A model generated the notes under the pieces. The model was not told the DNA's origin and searched no databases. It was given only the letters and a program-made list of their open reading frames with translations. A stretch of 64,000 nucleotides of DNA from Mycobacterium sp. ELW1 (GTDB lineage Bacteria; Actinomycetota; Actinomycetes; Mycobacteriales; Mycobacteriaceae), in NCBI RefSeq assembly GCF_008329905.1, contig NZ_CP032155.1, positions 3,906,001 through 3,970,000 of the forward strand, given 5' to 3'. A program made the position numbers and the translations under genes. The number at the start of each line of letters is the position of its first letter. The stretch's first letter is position 1. This document shows, in pieces, positions 52,176 through 61,428 of this stretch.

Positions 52176-54086
52176 ATGGACGCCACCCACACAGACACCC
52201 GTTCACCGGGTCGGTGGATGCTGGGCGGCTACCTGGGCCTGCTCGCAGCTCTCGTCGCCTACGCGGTGGCATCCGGTGATCGTCGCTTCACCGCGACCGG
52301 CGACTCCTACCCCGGCCTGGCGACCAGCGCCGCCGGGCTGATCGGTTACTTCACCGCGACGCTGGCCGCGGCGATCTGTCTGGGCGCGCTGGTGTTCGTC
52401 GTCATCACCGCCGAGCCCGACGACCGTGGCGTGATCGACCCCGCGTCGTTCCGGGTGCATCTGCTGGCCGAACGCATCGCACCGGTCTGGTTGGTCACGG
52501 CGCTGGCGATGATTCCGGTCCAGGCCGCCAACGCGGCCGGGGTGCCGGTCACCCGGCTGATCGCCGGCGGCGGTCTCGGAAGTGCGCTCGGCGCATCGGA
52601 AATGGGCCGCGGCTGGATCGCCGTCGCCGTCGTCGCGGCCACGGTGACCGTCAGTCTGCGGGCCACCGTGCGCTGGTCGTGGCACGCCGTGCTGCTGATT
52701 CCCACGTTCATCGGGGTGATCGCGCTGCCGGTCAGCGGCAACGCCGGCCAGGGGCCCGACCACGACTACGCAACCAGCGCCGTGATCGTCTTCGCTGCCG
52801 CTCTGGCTGTGCTGACCGGTGTGGCGGTGAGTGCGGCGCTGGCCCCGCCGAAAGCCGAACTGCGCAGCCGGATTCTGCTCACCGAGCGGGTGGCCGGCGC
52901 GGTGGCGCTGATGTACGGGGCGGTGCTGTGGTTCCTGCTGGCGGCGCCGGCCGGATTGGCGTCGGACTATGGACGATTCGGTGCGCTGGCCGCGGTCGCC
53001 CTGCTCGTGAGCCTGGTGATCGGCGCCAGGAGCGCCGTGACCGGCGCGGTGGCCGGTGTCCTGGCGGTCGCCGCTGTGTCGGCGATGGCGGTTCAGACCG
53101 CGCCCCGGCTGCTGGCCCACCAGTTCACCGCGTGGGACGTCTTCCTCGGCTACCCGCTCCCCGACCCGCCGACTGCGCTTCGGCTGCTGACGGTCTGGCG
53201 TTTCGACGTGCTGCTCGGCGTTGCGGCGGTGGTCTTGGCGCTCGGCTACGTGATCGGGTACGTCCGGCTGCGCCGGCGCGGCGACGCCTGGCCGCCCGGC
53301 CGGTTGGTGGCCTGGCTGCTGGGTTGCGCCGCGCTGCTGTTCGCCACCAGCTCCGGGGTGCGCGCCTACGGCTCGGCGATGTTCAGCGTGCACATGGCCG
53401 AGCACATGGCGCTGAACATGTTCATCCCGGTGTTCCTGGTGCTGGGCGCACCGATCACCCTGGCGTTGCGCGCGCTGCCGGTGGCCGGCGCCGGCCGGCC
53501 GCCGGGGCCACGGGAATGGCTGCTGTGGCTGGTGCATTCACCGGTGTCACGGTTCCTGTCCCATCCCGCAACGGCTTTCGTCTTGTTCGTCGGGTCGCTG
53601 TACGCGGTGTACTTCACCCCGATCTTCGACACCCTGGTGCGCTACCACTGGGGTCACGAGTTCATGACCCTGCACTTTTTGATCACCGGGTACCTGTTCT
53701 TCTGGGGGATCATCGGCATCGACCCGGGCCCGAAGCGGTTGCCGTTCATCGGGCGACTGGGCTTGCTGTTCGCGGTGATGCCGTTTCACGCGTTCTTCGG
53801 GATCGCGACCATGACCATGACCTCGGCGCTCGGCGGCACGTTCTACCGCAGTCTGCACCTGCCGTGGCTGGCGAGCCTGGGCGACGACCAGCATCTCGGC
53901 GGGGCCATCGCCTGGGGCTCCAGCGAACTCCCGGTGATCGTCGTCGTGGTGTCCCTGGTGGTCCAATGGGCACGCCAAGACCGCCGGACCGCCACCCGCA
54001 CCGACCGGCACGCCGACGCCCACTACGACGACGATCTCGACGCCTACAACGCGATGCTGCGGGAGCTGGCCAAGAACCGGCGCTGA
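52176..54086 (+). CDS. CopD-CtaG fusion membrane protein (copper / cytochrome oxidase assembly)
   Basis: This 636-residue protein has about 14-16 membrane helices. The N-terminal half (about 1-320) is CopD-like; the C-terminal half is a caa3-type CtaG domain with the His/Met motif [17 protein letters not shown] near residues 405-420 and [21 protein letters not shown] further on. Such fusions deliver copper to cytochrome oxidase or import it. ATG 52176 fits both the domain start and a leaderless promoter. Convergent with sodA across nine bases. Confidence 0.87.
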   Translation: MDATHTDTRSPGRWMLGGYLGLLAALVAYAVASGDRRFTATGDSYPGLATSAAGLIGYFTATLAAAICLGALVFVVITAEPDDRGVIDPASFRVHLLAERIAPVWLVTALAMIPVQAANAAGVPVTRLIAGGGLGSALGASEMGRGWIAVAVVAATVTVSLRATVRWSWHAVLLIPTFIGVIALPVSGNAGQGPDHDYATSAVIVFAAALAVLTGVAVSAALAPPKAELRSRILLTERVAGAVALMYGAVLWFLLAAPAGLASDYGRFGALAAVALLVSLVIGARSAVTGAVAGVLAVAAVSAMAVQTAPRLLAHQFTAWDVFLGYPLPDPPTALRLLTVWRFDVLLGVAAVVLALGYVIGYVRLRRRGDAWPPGRLVAWLLGCAALLFATSSGVRAYGSAMFSVHMAEHMALNMFIPVFLVLGAPITLALRALPVAGAGRPPGPREWLLWLVHSPVSRFLSHPATAFVLFVGSLYAVYFTPIFDTLVRYHWGHEFMTLHFLITGYLFFWGIIGIDPGPKRLPFIGRLGLLFAVMPFHAFFGIATMTMTSALGGTFYRSLHLPWLASLGDDQHLGGAIAWGSSELPVIVVVVSLVVQWARQDRRTATRTDRHADAHYDDDLDAYNAMLRELAKNRR

Positions 54087-54095
54087 ATCACCCTG

Positions 54096-54716
54096 TCAGG
54101 CAAGGCCGCCGAGCGGTCTGCCGGTCGCGGCGGTGAACCGGTCCTGAACGTCGGCCCAGTTCACGACATTCCAGAATGCCGTGACGTAGTCGGCCTTGAC
54201 GTTCTTGTACTGCAGGTAATAGGCGTGCTCCCACATGTCGACCTGCAGCAGTGGCACGATCCCCGGCGGCACGTTCGCCTGTTGGTCGTAGAGCTGGAAG
54301 GTCAGCAATCTGCCGGCGAGCGGCTCGTAACCCAGCACCGCCCAACCGGAACCCTGTAAACCGTTGGCGGTAGCGGCGAATTGAGAGCGGAACGCATCGA
54401 ACGACCCGAACGCGTCGTCGATGGCAGCCGCCAGCTCACCGGTCGGCTTGTCACCTCCGTCCGGCGACAGGTTCTTCCACCAGATCGAGTGGTTGAGGTG
54501 ACCGCCGAGATGAAAAGCCAGGTTCTTCTCGTTGAGGAAGATCGCGGCGTGGTCGGCGGTGGCACGAGCTTCCTCCAGTTTGGCCAACGCGTCGTTGACG
54601 CCTTTGACGTAGGTCGCGTGGTGCTTGCTGTGGTGAATCTCGTTGATCTCGCCGGAAATATGGGGCTCGAGCGCGCTGTAGTCGTAGTCCAAGTCAGGCA
54701 ATGAGTAATCAGTCAT
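54096..54716 (-). CDS. sodA: Superoxide dismutase, Mn-type
   Basis: This 206-residue Fe/Mn-family superoxide dismutase has metal ligands H28 (NEIHHSKH), H76 ([10 protein letters not shown]), D160 and H164 ([11 protein letters not shown]). Residue 145 is Gln (QLYDQQ). In M. tuberculosis SodA the same position is His in the iron enzyme, and changing it to Gln is known to give a manganese enzyme, so this one is probably Mn-dependent. No signal peptide. ATG 54716 has TAAGTT six bases upstream, and a palindrome shared with cbiM overlaps the promoter. Confidence 0.95.
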   Translation of the reverse strand: MTDYSLPDLDYDYSALEPHISGEINEIHHSKHHATYVKGVNDALAKLEEARATADHAAIFLNEKNLAFHLGGHLNHSIWWKNLSPDGGDKPTGELAAAIDDAFGSFDAFRSQFAATANGLQGSGWAVLGYEPLAGRLLTFQLYDQQANVPPGIVPLLQVDMWEHAYYLQYKNVKADYVTAFWNVVNWADVQDRFTAATGRPLGGLA

Positions 54717-54722
54717 GCCATC

Positions 54723-54747
54723 AACTTATCTGTTCAGGTGTTCAGAT
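54723..54747 (-). promoter_or_regulatory. sodA promoter with palindrome shared with cbiM
   Basis: ATCTGTTCAGGTGTTCAGAT occupies 54728-54747 on the plus strand. Its reverse complement matches the cbiM site at 16 of 20 positions. It touches the -10 box TAAGTT (54723-54728), which lies six bases before ATG 54716. On the other strand TAGGGT (54750-54755) lies next to it. Confidence 0.6.
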
Positions 54748-54876
54748 GATAGGGTGAATTGGTGGCAGGTCGGTCGCGGTCGACGAGTCGATGCAGCACA
54801 TCGCCAGACCCTCAACCCCGAGGTGGTAGCCCGCGACCGGCCCTGCCCGCCCTGTGTTGCGCGACAAGGGTTCCCG

Positions 54877-56022
54877 CTAGGACGTGATCGTCTCGCGGAT
54901 GACCGCGGCGAAGCGCCGGCCCATGCGTTCGTGGGCCTGCGGACCGGGGTGCAGACGGTCGGGCAGCGGGAATTCGTCGGAGTCCGCGGGACCGTACAGG
55001 TCCAGGCCGTCGACGTAGCGCAGGTTCGGATCGGTGACCGCGCGGTGGCTGACGATGCGCGCGAGCTCGTCGCGAATGACCCGCAGCGTGAGCTTTCCCG
55101 CCGACACCTCCGTCGGGTTTCCGGTGGCGGCGAATGCCAGTGTCCCCCCGCTGAAGTCGGGGGCTAACGGTCCCGGCGTGTCCTCGTGGATCGGACAGTG
55201 CACCGCGGAGACGACTACGATCGGCGTGACGGGATGTCCATCGCGGATGGTGTCGAGGAAGCCGTGGACGGCCGGACCGAATGCGCGCAGGCGCATCAGG
55301 TCGGCGTTGACGATGTTGATTCCGATCTTGACGCTGATCAGGTCGGCCGGGATGTCGCGCATCGTGCGGGCGGTGAAGGGATCGAGCATCGCCGCCCCGC
55401 CCATTCCGAGATTGATCAGCTCCACGCCGGCACCGGCGGCCGCAACAGCGGGCCAGGTGCCGGTGGGGTGCACGGCGTTGGAGCCGTGACTGATGGAACT
55501 GCCGTGGTGCAGCCACACCGGCCGCGCGATCGGGCTGGGCTCCAGCGGGTGGTCGCTGCTCAATGCGATCAGTTCGGTGATCTCGTTGTGCGGCAACCAC
55601 ATTTCGACGGACTTGCGCCGGTCCGGTAGGCCGGTGAAGCGAATCGTTCCGGGCGGCCCGGCCACGAGTTCCTCGGTACCGGCGGCGGCATCCTTCATCA
55701 GCACGTTGCCGCCGGTCAGGCTGGCCTGCGCCGTCAACTCGCCGTCGATCAGCAGGTCGTAGACGCCGTCGGGTCGCATGGGCATTCCCACATAGGCGGG
55801 ACGGGTGCGTAGCGCGTCCAGTTCGATTTCGGTAGAGCGGGTTTCGAACACCAATCGGCAACCGGCCGGCTGCGCTTCGGCCATCGCCAGTTGCGGGTCG
55901 GCGCATTGCGCTCTGGCCCAGCCGGGCAGCCGGTGCGGCAGCAGACCATGGCTCGTGGACTCGAGCTCACATGCTCCTCGCAACAGGTCCGTTGTGATCG
56001 GGACTTCGAACAGATTGGGCAT
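54877..56022 (-). CDS. SGNH/GDSL-type hydrolase
   Basis: This protein has about 381 residues. An N-terminal beta-rich domain (about 1-170) precedes the SGNH domain: WLHHGSSISHGSN (Ser block), INLGMGGAAML (Gly block), SVKIGINIVNAD (Asn block) and PLPDRLHPGPQAHERMG (His block, Asp-x-x-His). Likely an esterase or acetyl hydrolase on a carbohydrate. No signal peptide. ATG 56022 (MPNLFEVPI) is chosen because homology-like sequence begins there and GAGAAAG precedes it; a start 15 codons earlier is possible. Confidence 0.82.
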   Translation of the reverse strand: MPNLFEVPITTDLLRGACELESTSHGLLPHRLPGWARAQCADPQLAMAEAQPAGCRLVFETRSTEIELDALRTRPAYVGMPMRPDGVYDLLIDGELTAQASLTGGNVLMKDAAAGTEELVAGPPGTIRFTGLPDRRKSVEMWLPHNEITELIALSSDHPLEPSPIARPVWLHHGSSISHGSNAVHPTGTWPAVAAAGAGVELINLGMGGAAMLDPFTARTMRDIPADLISVKIGINIVNADLMRLRAFGPAVHGFLDTIRDGHPVTPIVVVSAVHCPIHEDTPGPLAPDFSGGTLAFAATGNPTEVSAGKLTLRVIRDELARIVSHRAVTDPNLRYVDGLDLYGPADSDEFPLPDRLHPGPQAHERMGRRFAAVIRETITS

Positions 56023-56215
56023 TGCTCGCTTTCTCGTCTCGATGTCCGCCGAGTGAGCGCCCGGCACGCTCCAAGGTTATCGGAGTCCGGCATGGTGGAT
56101 TTGTGTGGCACGTAATGCGTTGCTGGCCAGCATGATCGATGGATCGCGGCATATCGCATGATCCGTGTCGTACGTTGGGTACTGCGTAACTCACCGCGGA
56201 CAGAAGGAGCGGCGA

Positions 56216-57499
56216 ATGACTGAGGTGTCGCCCACAGATTCGACGGCTGGTCACGACGCCGCCATTCTCGCCGCGCTACCCACCGTCCGGGTATGGCAGG
56301 AAGATCTCTATCGCGACCTGCACCAGCATCCAGAGCTCTCCCACCAGGAACACCGGACCGCCGGCCTGGTCGCCGACAAGCTACGCGAGTCGGGATTCGA
56401 GGTGCACGAGGGTATCGGCGGCACGGGGGTGGTGGGCATCCTCCGGTCCGGCACCGGCCCGACAGTCTTGATACGTGCCGACATGGACGCGTTGCCCGTG
56501 GCGGAGGCAACCGGTCTGGCCTACGCCAGTACGGTGCACGCGACCGACAACGCCGGTCACGACGTTCCTGTGATGCACGCCTGCGGACACGACATTCACG
56601 TCACGTGTCTGCTCGGCGCCGCGGCATTGCTCGCCCACGCGACCGACCAGTGGCGCGGGACGGTCGTCGCCCTGTTCCAACCGGCTGAAGAAGTCGGCGA
56701 TGGCGCGCGCGGAATGGTCGATGACGGCCTGCGCGAGGCTCTTCCGGCCGTCGACGTCGCTCTGGCGCAACATGTGTTTCCCATACCGGCCGGCATGGTC
56801 GGAACGCACCGCGGTCCGTTCCTGGCAGCGGCCGACAGCATGCGGATCACGGTGTTCGGCCGCGGTGCGCACGGTTCGATGCCTCAGGCGGCGGTCGACC
56901 CGGTGGTCCTGGCGGCGATGATCGTGATCCGCCTGCAGACGATCGTCTCTCGAGAGATCGCTCCCGCCGACACCGTCGTCCTGACCGTCGGCAGCATTCG
57001 AGCAGGGACGAAGAGCAATGTGATCGGCGATCGTGCCGTCCTCGAACTCAATCTGCGCACGTTCGACGAGTCGGCGCGCAGCGCGGTACTCAACGCGATA
57101 CGGCGCATCGTCGTGGCCGAGTGTCAGGCGTCCGATTCGCCCCGAGAGCCGGAATTCGAGCTCTACGACTCGTTTCCCCTCACCGTCAATGACGATGATG
57201 TCACCGACCGGGTGAATGACGCGTTCGTGCGATATTTCGGCGAACGCCTTCAACCCATGCCGCAGGGGTCGGCGAGTGAGGATTTCAGTGACATCCCCAC
57301 CGCACTCGGTGTGCCGTACACGTATTGGGGTTTCGGCGGAATCGACGAGCAGCACTACCGCGCGGCGGCCGAGGCCGGGCGGGTCAGCCAGGACATTCCC
57401 GTCAACCACTCACCGGCTTTCGCACCGGTCATCCAGCCGACCCTGGACACCGGCACCCAGGCCCTCGTCGTAGCGGCGTTGGCCTGGCTGGCCCGCTGA
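56216..57499 (+). CDS. M20 family amidohydrolase / metallopeptidase
   Basis: This 427-residue protein has the M20 zinc-site motifs DLHQHPELSHQE, IRADMDALPVAE, HACGHDIHV and FQPAEEVGDGARGM, a dimerisation domain in the middle (about 200-320), and a C-terminal His in PVNHSPAF. Relatives hydrolyse N-acyl amino acids or hippurate-type amides in the cytoplasm. ATG 56216 follows GGAG at six bases. The 193-base divergent region to the SGNH gene holds direct repeats GCATGATC but no clear operator. Confidence 0.9.
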   Translation: MTEVSPTDSTAGHDAAILAALPTVRVWQEDLYRDLHQHPELSHQEHRTAGLVADKLRESGFEVHEGIGGTGVVGILRSGTGPTVLIRADMDALPVAEATGLAYASTVHATDNAGHDVPVMHACGHDIHVTCLLGAAALLAHATDQWRGTVVALFQPAEEVGDGARGMVDDGLREALPAVDVALAQHVFPIPAGMVGTHRGPFLAAADSMRITVFGRGAHGSMPQAAVDPVVLAAMIVIRLQTIVSREIAPADTVVLTVGSIRAGTKSNVIGDRAVLELNLRTFDESARSAVLNAIRRIVVAECQASDSPREPEFELYDSFPLTVNDDDVTDRVNDAFVRYFGERLQPMPQGSASEDFSDIPTALGVPYTYWGFGGIDEQHYRAAAEAGRVSQDIPVNHSPAFAPVIQPTLDTGTQALVVAALAWLAR

Positions 57500-57502
57500 C
57501 CC

Positions 57503-58144
57503 TCAGCGTTCGGGGTGGCGCTCCGCGCCGAGTGGCCCTGGAGCATTCAGGCCGAACCGAACGCCGAGCATCCGGATGGCGAAGCAGACCGCCGCGGCCA
57601 CCGAGGCGGCCGCGAGACCGTAGACATCCAGCCGGATGGCCCCGATCGTGATCGCCGCTGCCGCCAGCGCCGGAATCGCATACAACTCGCTACGCAGAAC
57701 CGTGGGAATCCGCCCGATCAGGACGTCGCGAATGGTGCCGCCACCCACCGCAGTGGTCACACCCAGCAGCAACGACGGTGCGATGCCCAGACCGAAAGCC
57801 GCCGCCTTACTGGTTCCGATGACCGCGAAGACGCTCAGGCCCACCGCATCGAACACCGTGATCGCCGCCTCCAACCGGCTCAGTAACTTGCTGAGCGCAA
57901 AGGCCAGCAGGCCACCGGCAATGGCGAGCGCAAAGTATCGCCAGTCTCGGAATGTGGCGGGCGGGATGTCTCCGATGATCACATCGCGGATGACGCCGCC
58001 GCCCAGCGCGGTCATCATGCCGAGAGTGACCACACCGACGATGTCCAGGCGCGCGGCACGCACCGCGGTCAGCGCTCCGTTGAGCGCGAACACGAAGGTG
58101 CCCGTCAGATCTAGCGCCAGCCACAACATCGGTGCAGGATTCAC
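57503..58144 (-). CDS. TRIC-like / UPF0126 membrane channel protein
   Basis: This 213-residue protein has seven helices and two homologous halves, each with a GGG-x-x-RD loop: TALGGGVIRDVIIGDIPP and TAVGGGTIRDVLIGRIP. This is the signature of bacterial trimeric intracellular cation channel relatives. GTG 58144 has GAGGATG seven bases upstream. It lies 26 bases from copZ on the same strand and may be the last gene of the copA operon. Confidence 0.88.
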   Translation of the reverse strand: MNPAPMLWLALDLTGTFVFALNGALTAVRAARLDIVGVVTLGMMTALGGGVIRDVIIGDIPPATFRDWRYFALAIAGGLLAFALSKLLSRLEAAITVFDAVGLSVFAVIGTSKAAAFGLGIAPSLLLGVTTAVGGGTIRDVLIGRIPTVLRSELYAIPALAAAAITIGAIRLDVYGLAAASVAAAVCFAIRMLGVRFGLNAPGPLGAERHPER

Positions 58145-58170
58145 TGAGTCATCCTCGGGCGCTATAGATC

Positions 58171-58386
58171 TCAGCCGACGACGACGTAGTCGCCCTCGTC
58201 GGCGAGTGCTTCGCGTACCTGCTCGACACTGACGTCACCGTCGGAGTCGACTCGCACGGTCGATGCACCGTCGGGGTCGAGGTCGATGTCGACGGCACTG
58301 ACCGTCGGCAGCGCGGCCAGCGCACCGGTCACCACCCGAACACAACTCTGGCAGTGCAAGCCGGTGACCTTGAACGTGTGGGACAT
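58171..58386 (-). CDS. CopZ-like heavy-metal-associated domain protein
   Basis: This 71-residue single HMA domain has the metal-binding motif GLHCQSC (CxxC) near residue 12 and a ferredoxin-like ababab pattern. It should act as a cytosolic Cu(I) chaperone for the P-type ATPase encoded 20 bases upstream. GGAAGG lies nine bases before ATG 58386. Confidence 0.9.
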   Translation of the reverse strand: MSHTFKVTGLHCQSCVRVVTGALAALPTVSAVDIDLDPDGASTVRVDSDGDVSVEQVREALADEGDYVVVG

Positions 58387-58406
58387 GGAGATCTGCCTTC
58401 CGGTGG

Positions 58407-60656
58407 CTATCGGGAGTCGAAGTTGCGCAGCCGCAGGCTGTTCGAGACGACGAAGAACGACGAGAACGCCATCGCCGCACCGGCGATGAGCGGATTGAGG
58501 AATCCGGCGGCGGCGATCGGGATGGCCGCCACGTTGTAGCCGAATGCCCAGAACAGGTTCGTCCGAATCGTGCGCATGGTCGCACGGGCCAGGTCGAGTG
58601 CCTGCGGGACGATGTCGAGATCGTCGCGCACCAGGATGATGTCGGCGGCGCCGATCGCCACGTCGGTGCCGCGCCCGATGGCCAGGCCCAGATCTGCCGA
58701 TGCCAGCGCGGGTCCGTCGTTGATGCCGTCACCGACCATGGCGACCACCCGGCCGTGCTCGCGCAGTTGCTCGATCACGTCGACCTTGCCTTCGGGCAGC
58801 ACGTCGGCGATGACCTCCTCGATGCCGACCTGCGCGGCCACCGCACCCGCGGCGGCGGCATTGTCGCCGGTGAGCAGCACCGTGCGCATCCCCCGGCGGT
58901 GCAGCGCGGCCACCGCATCGGCGGCCGATTCCTTCACCGCGTCGGCGACCGCCACGGCCCCGCACACCTGTCCGTCGACAGCAACGAATACGACTGTCTC
59001 GCCGCGAGATTCACCGCGGCGCCGCGCCGCCTGCACCGACTCGGGGACATCCGCCTGGCCGGCGACCCACGACGGGCGGCCCACTGTCACGTCGTGCCCG
59101 GACACCGTTCCGACGACCCCGCGGCCGGGGTGGGCGCGGAAGTCCTCCACCGGCCGGCGCTCGTCGGTGGCGGTCGTGATGGCCACCGCCACAGCATGTT
59201 CGGAGGCCACCTCGACCGCCGCGGCGAGCGCCAGAACCTCGTCGGATTGCGCGCCGTCGGCCACCGTCACCTCCGTGACCGCCAGGTGCCCGGTGGTCAG
59301 CGTGCCGGTCTTGTCGAACACCACGGTGTCCACCGCGCGGATGGCTTCGAGCGCACGGTAGCCCTTGAGGAAGATGCCGAGCTGCGCGCCGCGTCCGGAG
59401 GCCACCATCATCGCGGTCGGGGTCGCCAGTCCCAGCGCACACGGACACGCGATCACCAGCACCGCCAGCGCCGCCGAGAACACCCGGTCGGCGTCGGCCC
59501 CCGCCAGCCACCAGCCCGTCGCCGTCAGCGCCGCGATTCCGAACACCACCGGCACGAACACTCCGGCGATCCGGTCGGCCAGCCGTTGCGCATCGGCCTT
59601 CTGGGCTTGCGCTTCTTCGACCAGCCGCACCATCCCGGCGAACTGGGTGTCGGCGCCCACGGCAGCCGCCTCGACGATCAGCCGGCCGTCGAGCACCACC
59701 GTTCCGCCGACCACCGGCCCACCGGGATGGGCACGCGCCGGCTTGGCTTCGCCCGTCATCGCACTCATGTCGATGGCGGCGTCACCCTCGATCACCAACC
59801 CGTCGGCGGCGATCGTCTCGCCGGGGCGCACCACGAATTTCTGCTGCTCTTTGAGTTCGTCTGCCGGCAGCACCATTTCGCTGCCGTCGGCCAGCAGCAC
59901 CGTCACGTTCTTGGCGCTCAGCGCGGCCAGCGCGCGCAACGCGCTGCCGGCCCGCGACTTCGCCCGCGCCTCGAAGTAGCGCCCGGCCAGGATGAAGACG
60001 GTGACGCCGGCGGCCACCTCCAGGTAGATCGAATCGCTGCTCAGCAGCGCCTGCCAGATGCCGTCACTGCGTCGTTCGCGATGCCCGATGAAGATCGTGT
60101 AGAGCGACCACAGTGTGGCCGCGGTGACCCCGACGGAGATCAGCGTCTCCATCGACGCGGTGCCGTGGCGGGCGTTGCGCAGGGCGACCCGGTGGAACGG
60201 CCAGGCCGCCCATGTGACGATCGGCGCCGCCAGCGCGGTGAGCAGCCAGCCCCAGCCGGCGAACCGGGTACTGGGCACGACCGCGAACATCACCGACAGG
60301 TCGGCCAGCGGCACGAACAGCACGGCGGCGATCGCCAGCCGCCGCAGCAGGCTGCGGGCCAGCTTGTCGTCGGGATCCACCGTCTCGGCGGCCGAGGTGG
60401 AGCGCGGGGCGGCGTCGTACCCGGCCTTGCGGATCACGTCGCACAGGTCCTCGACGGCCACCGATTCGGGCGCATCGACACTGGCCACCCGGGTGGCGTA
60501 GTTGACCGAGGCGCGCACGCCGTCGACCTTGTTGAGCTTGGTCTCGACTCGGGCCGCGCACGCCGCGCAGGACATCCCGGAGACGTCGAGTTCGACCCGG
60601 TGCGCGGCGCCGGACACGTTCGGAGCGGTTGGACCGCCCACGACCGATACCGTCAT
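58407..60656 (-). CDS. copA: Copper-translocating P1B-type ATPase
   Basis: This 749-residue protein has one N-terminal HMA domain with GMSCAAC (C30, C33) and eight helices. The metal-site motif is [12 protein letters not shown], the phosphorylation site DKTGTLT, the phosphatase loop MTGEAKP in place of TGE, an HP dipeptide in AHPGRG, and the hinge GDGIND. It exports Cu(I) or Ag(I). ATG 60656 follows AAGGAGG; a longer frame upstream is not used. Co-transcribed with the CopZ-like gene. Divergent from the SigC-like gene across 136 bases. Confidence 0.94.
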   Translation of the reverse strand: MTVSVVGGPTAPNVSGAAHRVELDVSGMSCAACAARVETKLNKVDGVRASVNYATRVASVDAPESVAVEDLCDVIRKAGYDAAPRSTSAAETVDPDDKLARSLLRRLAIAAVLFVPLADLSVMFAVVPSTRFAGWGWLLTALAAPIVTWAAWPFHRVALRNARHGTASMETLISVGVTAATLWSLYTIFIGHRERRSDGIWQALLSSDSIYLEVAAGVTVFILAGRYFEARAKSRAGSALRALAALSAKNVTVLLADGSEMVLPADELKEQQKFVVRPGETIAADGLVIEGDAAIDMSAMTGEAKPARAHPGGPVVGGTVVLDGRLIVEAAAVGADTQFAGMVRLVEEAQAQKADAQRLADRIAGVFVPVVFGIAALTATGWWLAGADADRVFSAALAVLVIACPCALGLATPTAMMVASGRGAQLGIFLKGYRALEAIRAVDTVVFDKTGTLTTGHLAVTEVTVADGAQSDEVLALAAAVEVASEHAVAVAITTATDERRPVEDFRAHPGRGVVGTVSGHDVTVGRPSWVAGQADVPESVQAARRRGESRGETVVFVAVDGQVCGAVAVADAVKESAADAVAALHRRGMRTVLLTGDNAAAAGAVAAQVGIEEVIADVLPEGKVDVIEQLREHGRVVAMVGDGINDGPALASADLGLAIGRGTDVAIGAADIILVRDDLDIVPQALDLARATMRTIRTNLFWAFGYNVAAIPIAAAGFLNPLIAGAAMAFSSFFVVSNSLRLRNFDSR

Positions 60657-60747
60657 CGCCCTCCTTGGCTGTGTTGCGGACCCGAGGGATGAGTCGGCTG
60701 CCATGGCCGTCGGGTTCCCCGGCCTCCCAAAATACGCGCAGGCAACA

Positions 60748-60784
60748 GGCCGGGAATGTGCCGGCCATGGTGATCCCCTAGTCT
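60748..60784 (+). promoter_or_regulatory. sigC-side promoter: inverted repeat and -10 box TAGTCT
   Basis: GGCCGGGAATGTGCCGGCC (60748-60766) has perfect 6-base arms around seven bases. TAGTCT (60779-60784) lies eight bases before GTG 60793. The repeat falls near the -35 position. GGGAAT inside it resembles an ECF sigma -35 element, but no matching CGT-type -10 sits at usual spacing. Confidence 0.5.
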
Positions 60785-60792
60785 CACTGAGC

Positions 60793-61344
60793 GTGGCCGA
60801 ACGCGACGACGACCCCGTGACTGCGCTGGCCCTGGCCGCGGGCCGGGGCGATGCGGCCGCACTCGAGGCGTTCATCAGGGCCACTCAGCGAGATGTGTGG
60901 CGTGCGGTCGCCTTCCTCGGTGATCCCGGTCACGCCGACGACCTGACGCAGGAGACGTTCCTGCGGGCGTTGGGCGCACTCCCCCGGTTCTCCGGCCGGT
61001 CCTCGGCCCGGACCTGGCTGCTGTCGATCGCCCGCCGTGTCGTCGTCGACCAGATCCGCCGTAATCAGGCACGACCACGCACGACCTCTGCGATCGATCT
61101 GGAGCAGGTGCTCGACGCCCGGCGCAGCGCCGGCCGATTCGAGGACATCACCGAAATCCGGATGCTGCTCGACGGCTTGGACACCGACCGCCGCAACGCG
61201 CTGATGCTGACCCAGGTGCTGGGGTTGTCCTACTCCGAAGCCGCCGAGGTCTGCGGATGCCCGGTGGGCACCATCCGCTCCCGGGTCGCGCGAGCACGCG
61301 AGGATCTGCTCGGCGCCGCCGGCCGCGACGATCAGGTCGGCTGA
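60793..61344 (+). CDS. sigC: ECF sigma factor, SigC-like
   Basis: This 183-residue sigma-70 factor has region 2 ([27 protein letters not shown], quoted in part; [21 protein letters not shown]) and region 4 ([37 protein letters not shown] in part). The pattern is very close to M. tuberculosis SigC as I recall it; that factor has been linked to copper acquisition. GTG 60793 has TAGTCT eight bases upstream. It stands back-to-back with copA rather than in its M. tuberculosis neighbourhood, and no anti-sigma gene is adjacent. Confidence 0.85.
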   Translation: MAERDDDPVTALALAAGRGDAAALEAFIRATQRDVWRAVAFLGDPGHADDLTQETFLRALGALPRFSGRSSARTWLLSIARRVVVDQIRRNQARPRTTSAIDLEQVLDARRSAGRFEDITEIRMLLDGLDTDRRNALMLTQVLGLSYSEAAEVCGCPVGTIRSRVARAREDLLGAAGRDDQVG

Positions 61345-61428
61345 GCGGCTCGACGCCCGCGCCGATTGTTTGTCGTCGGACAACTGTTGCCCTCTGGTTA
61401 GCATTGCGTCCGGCGGGAACATATCGCC

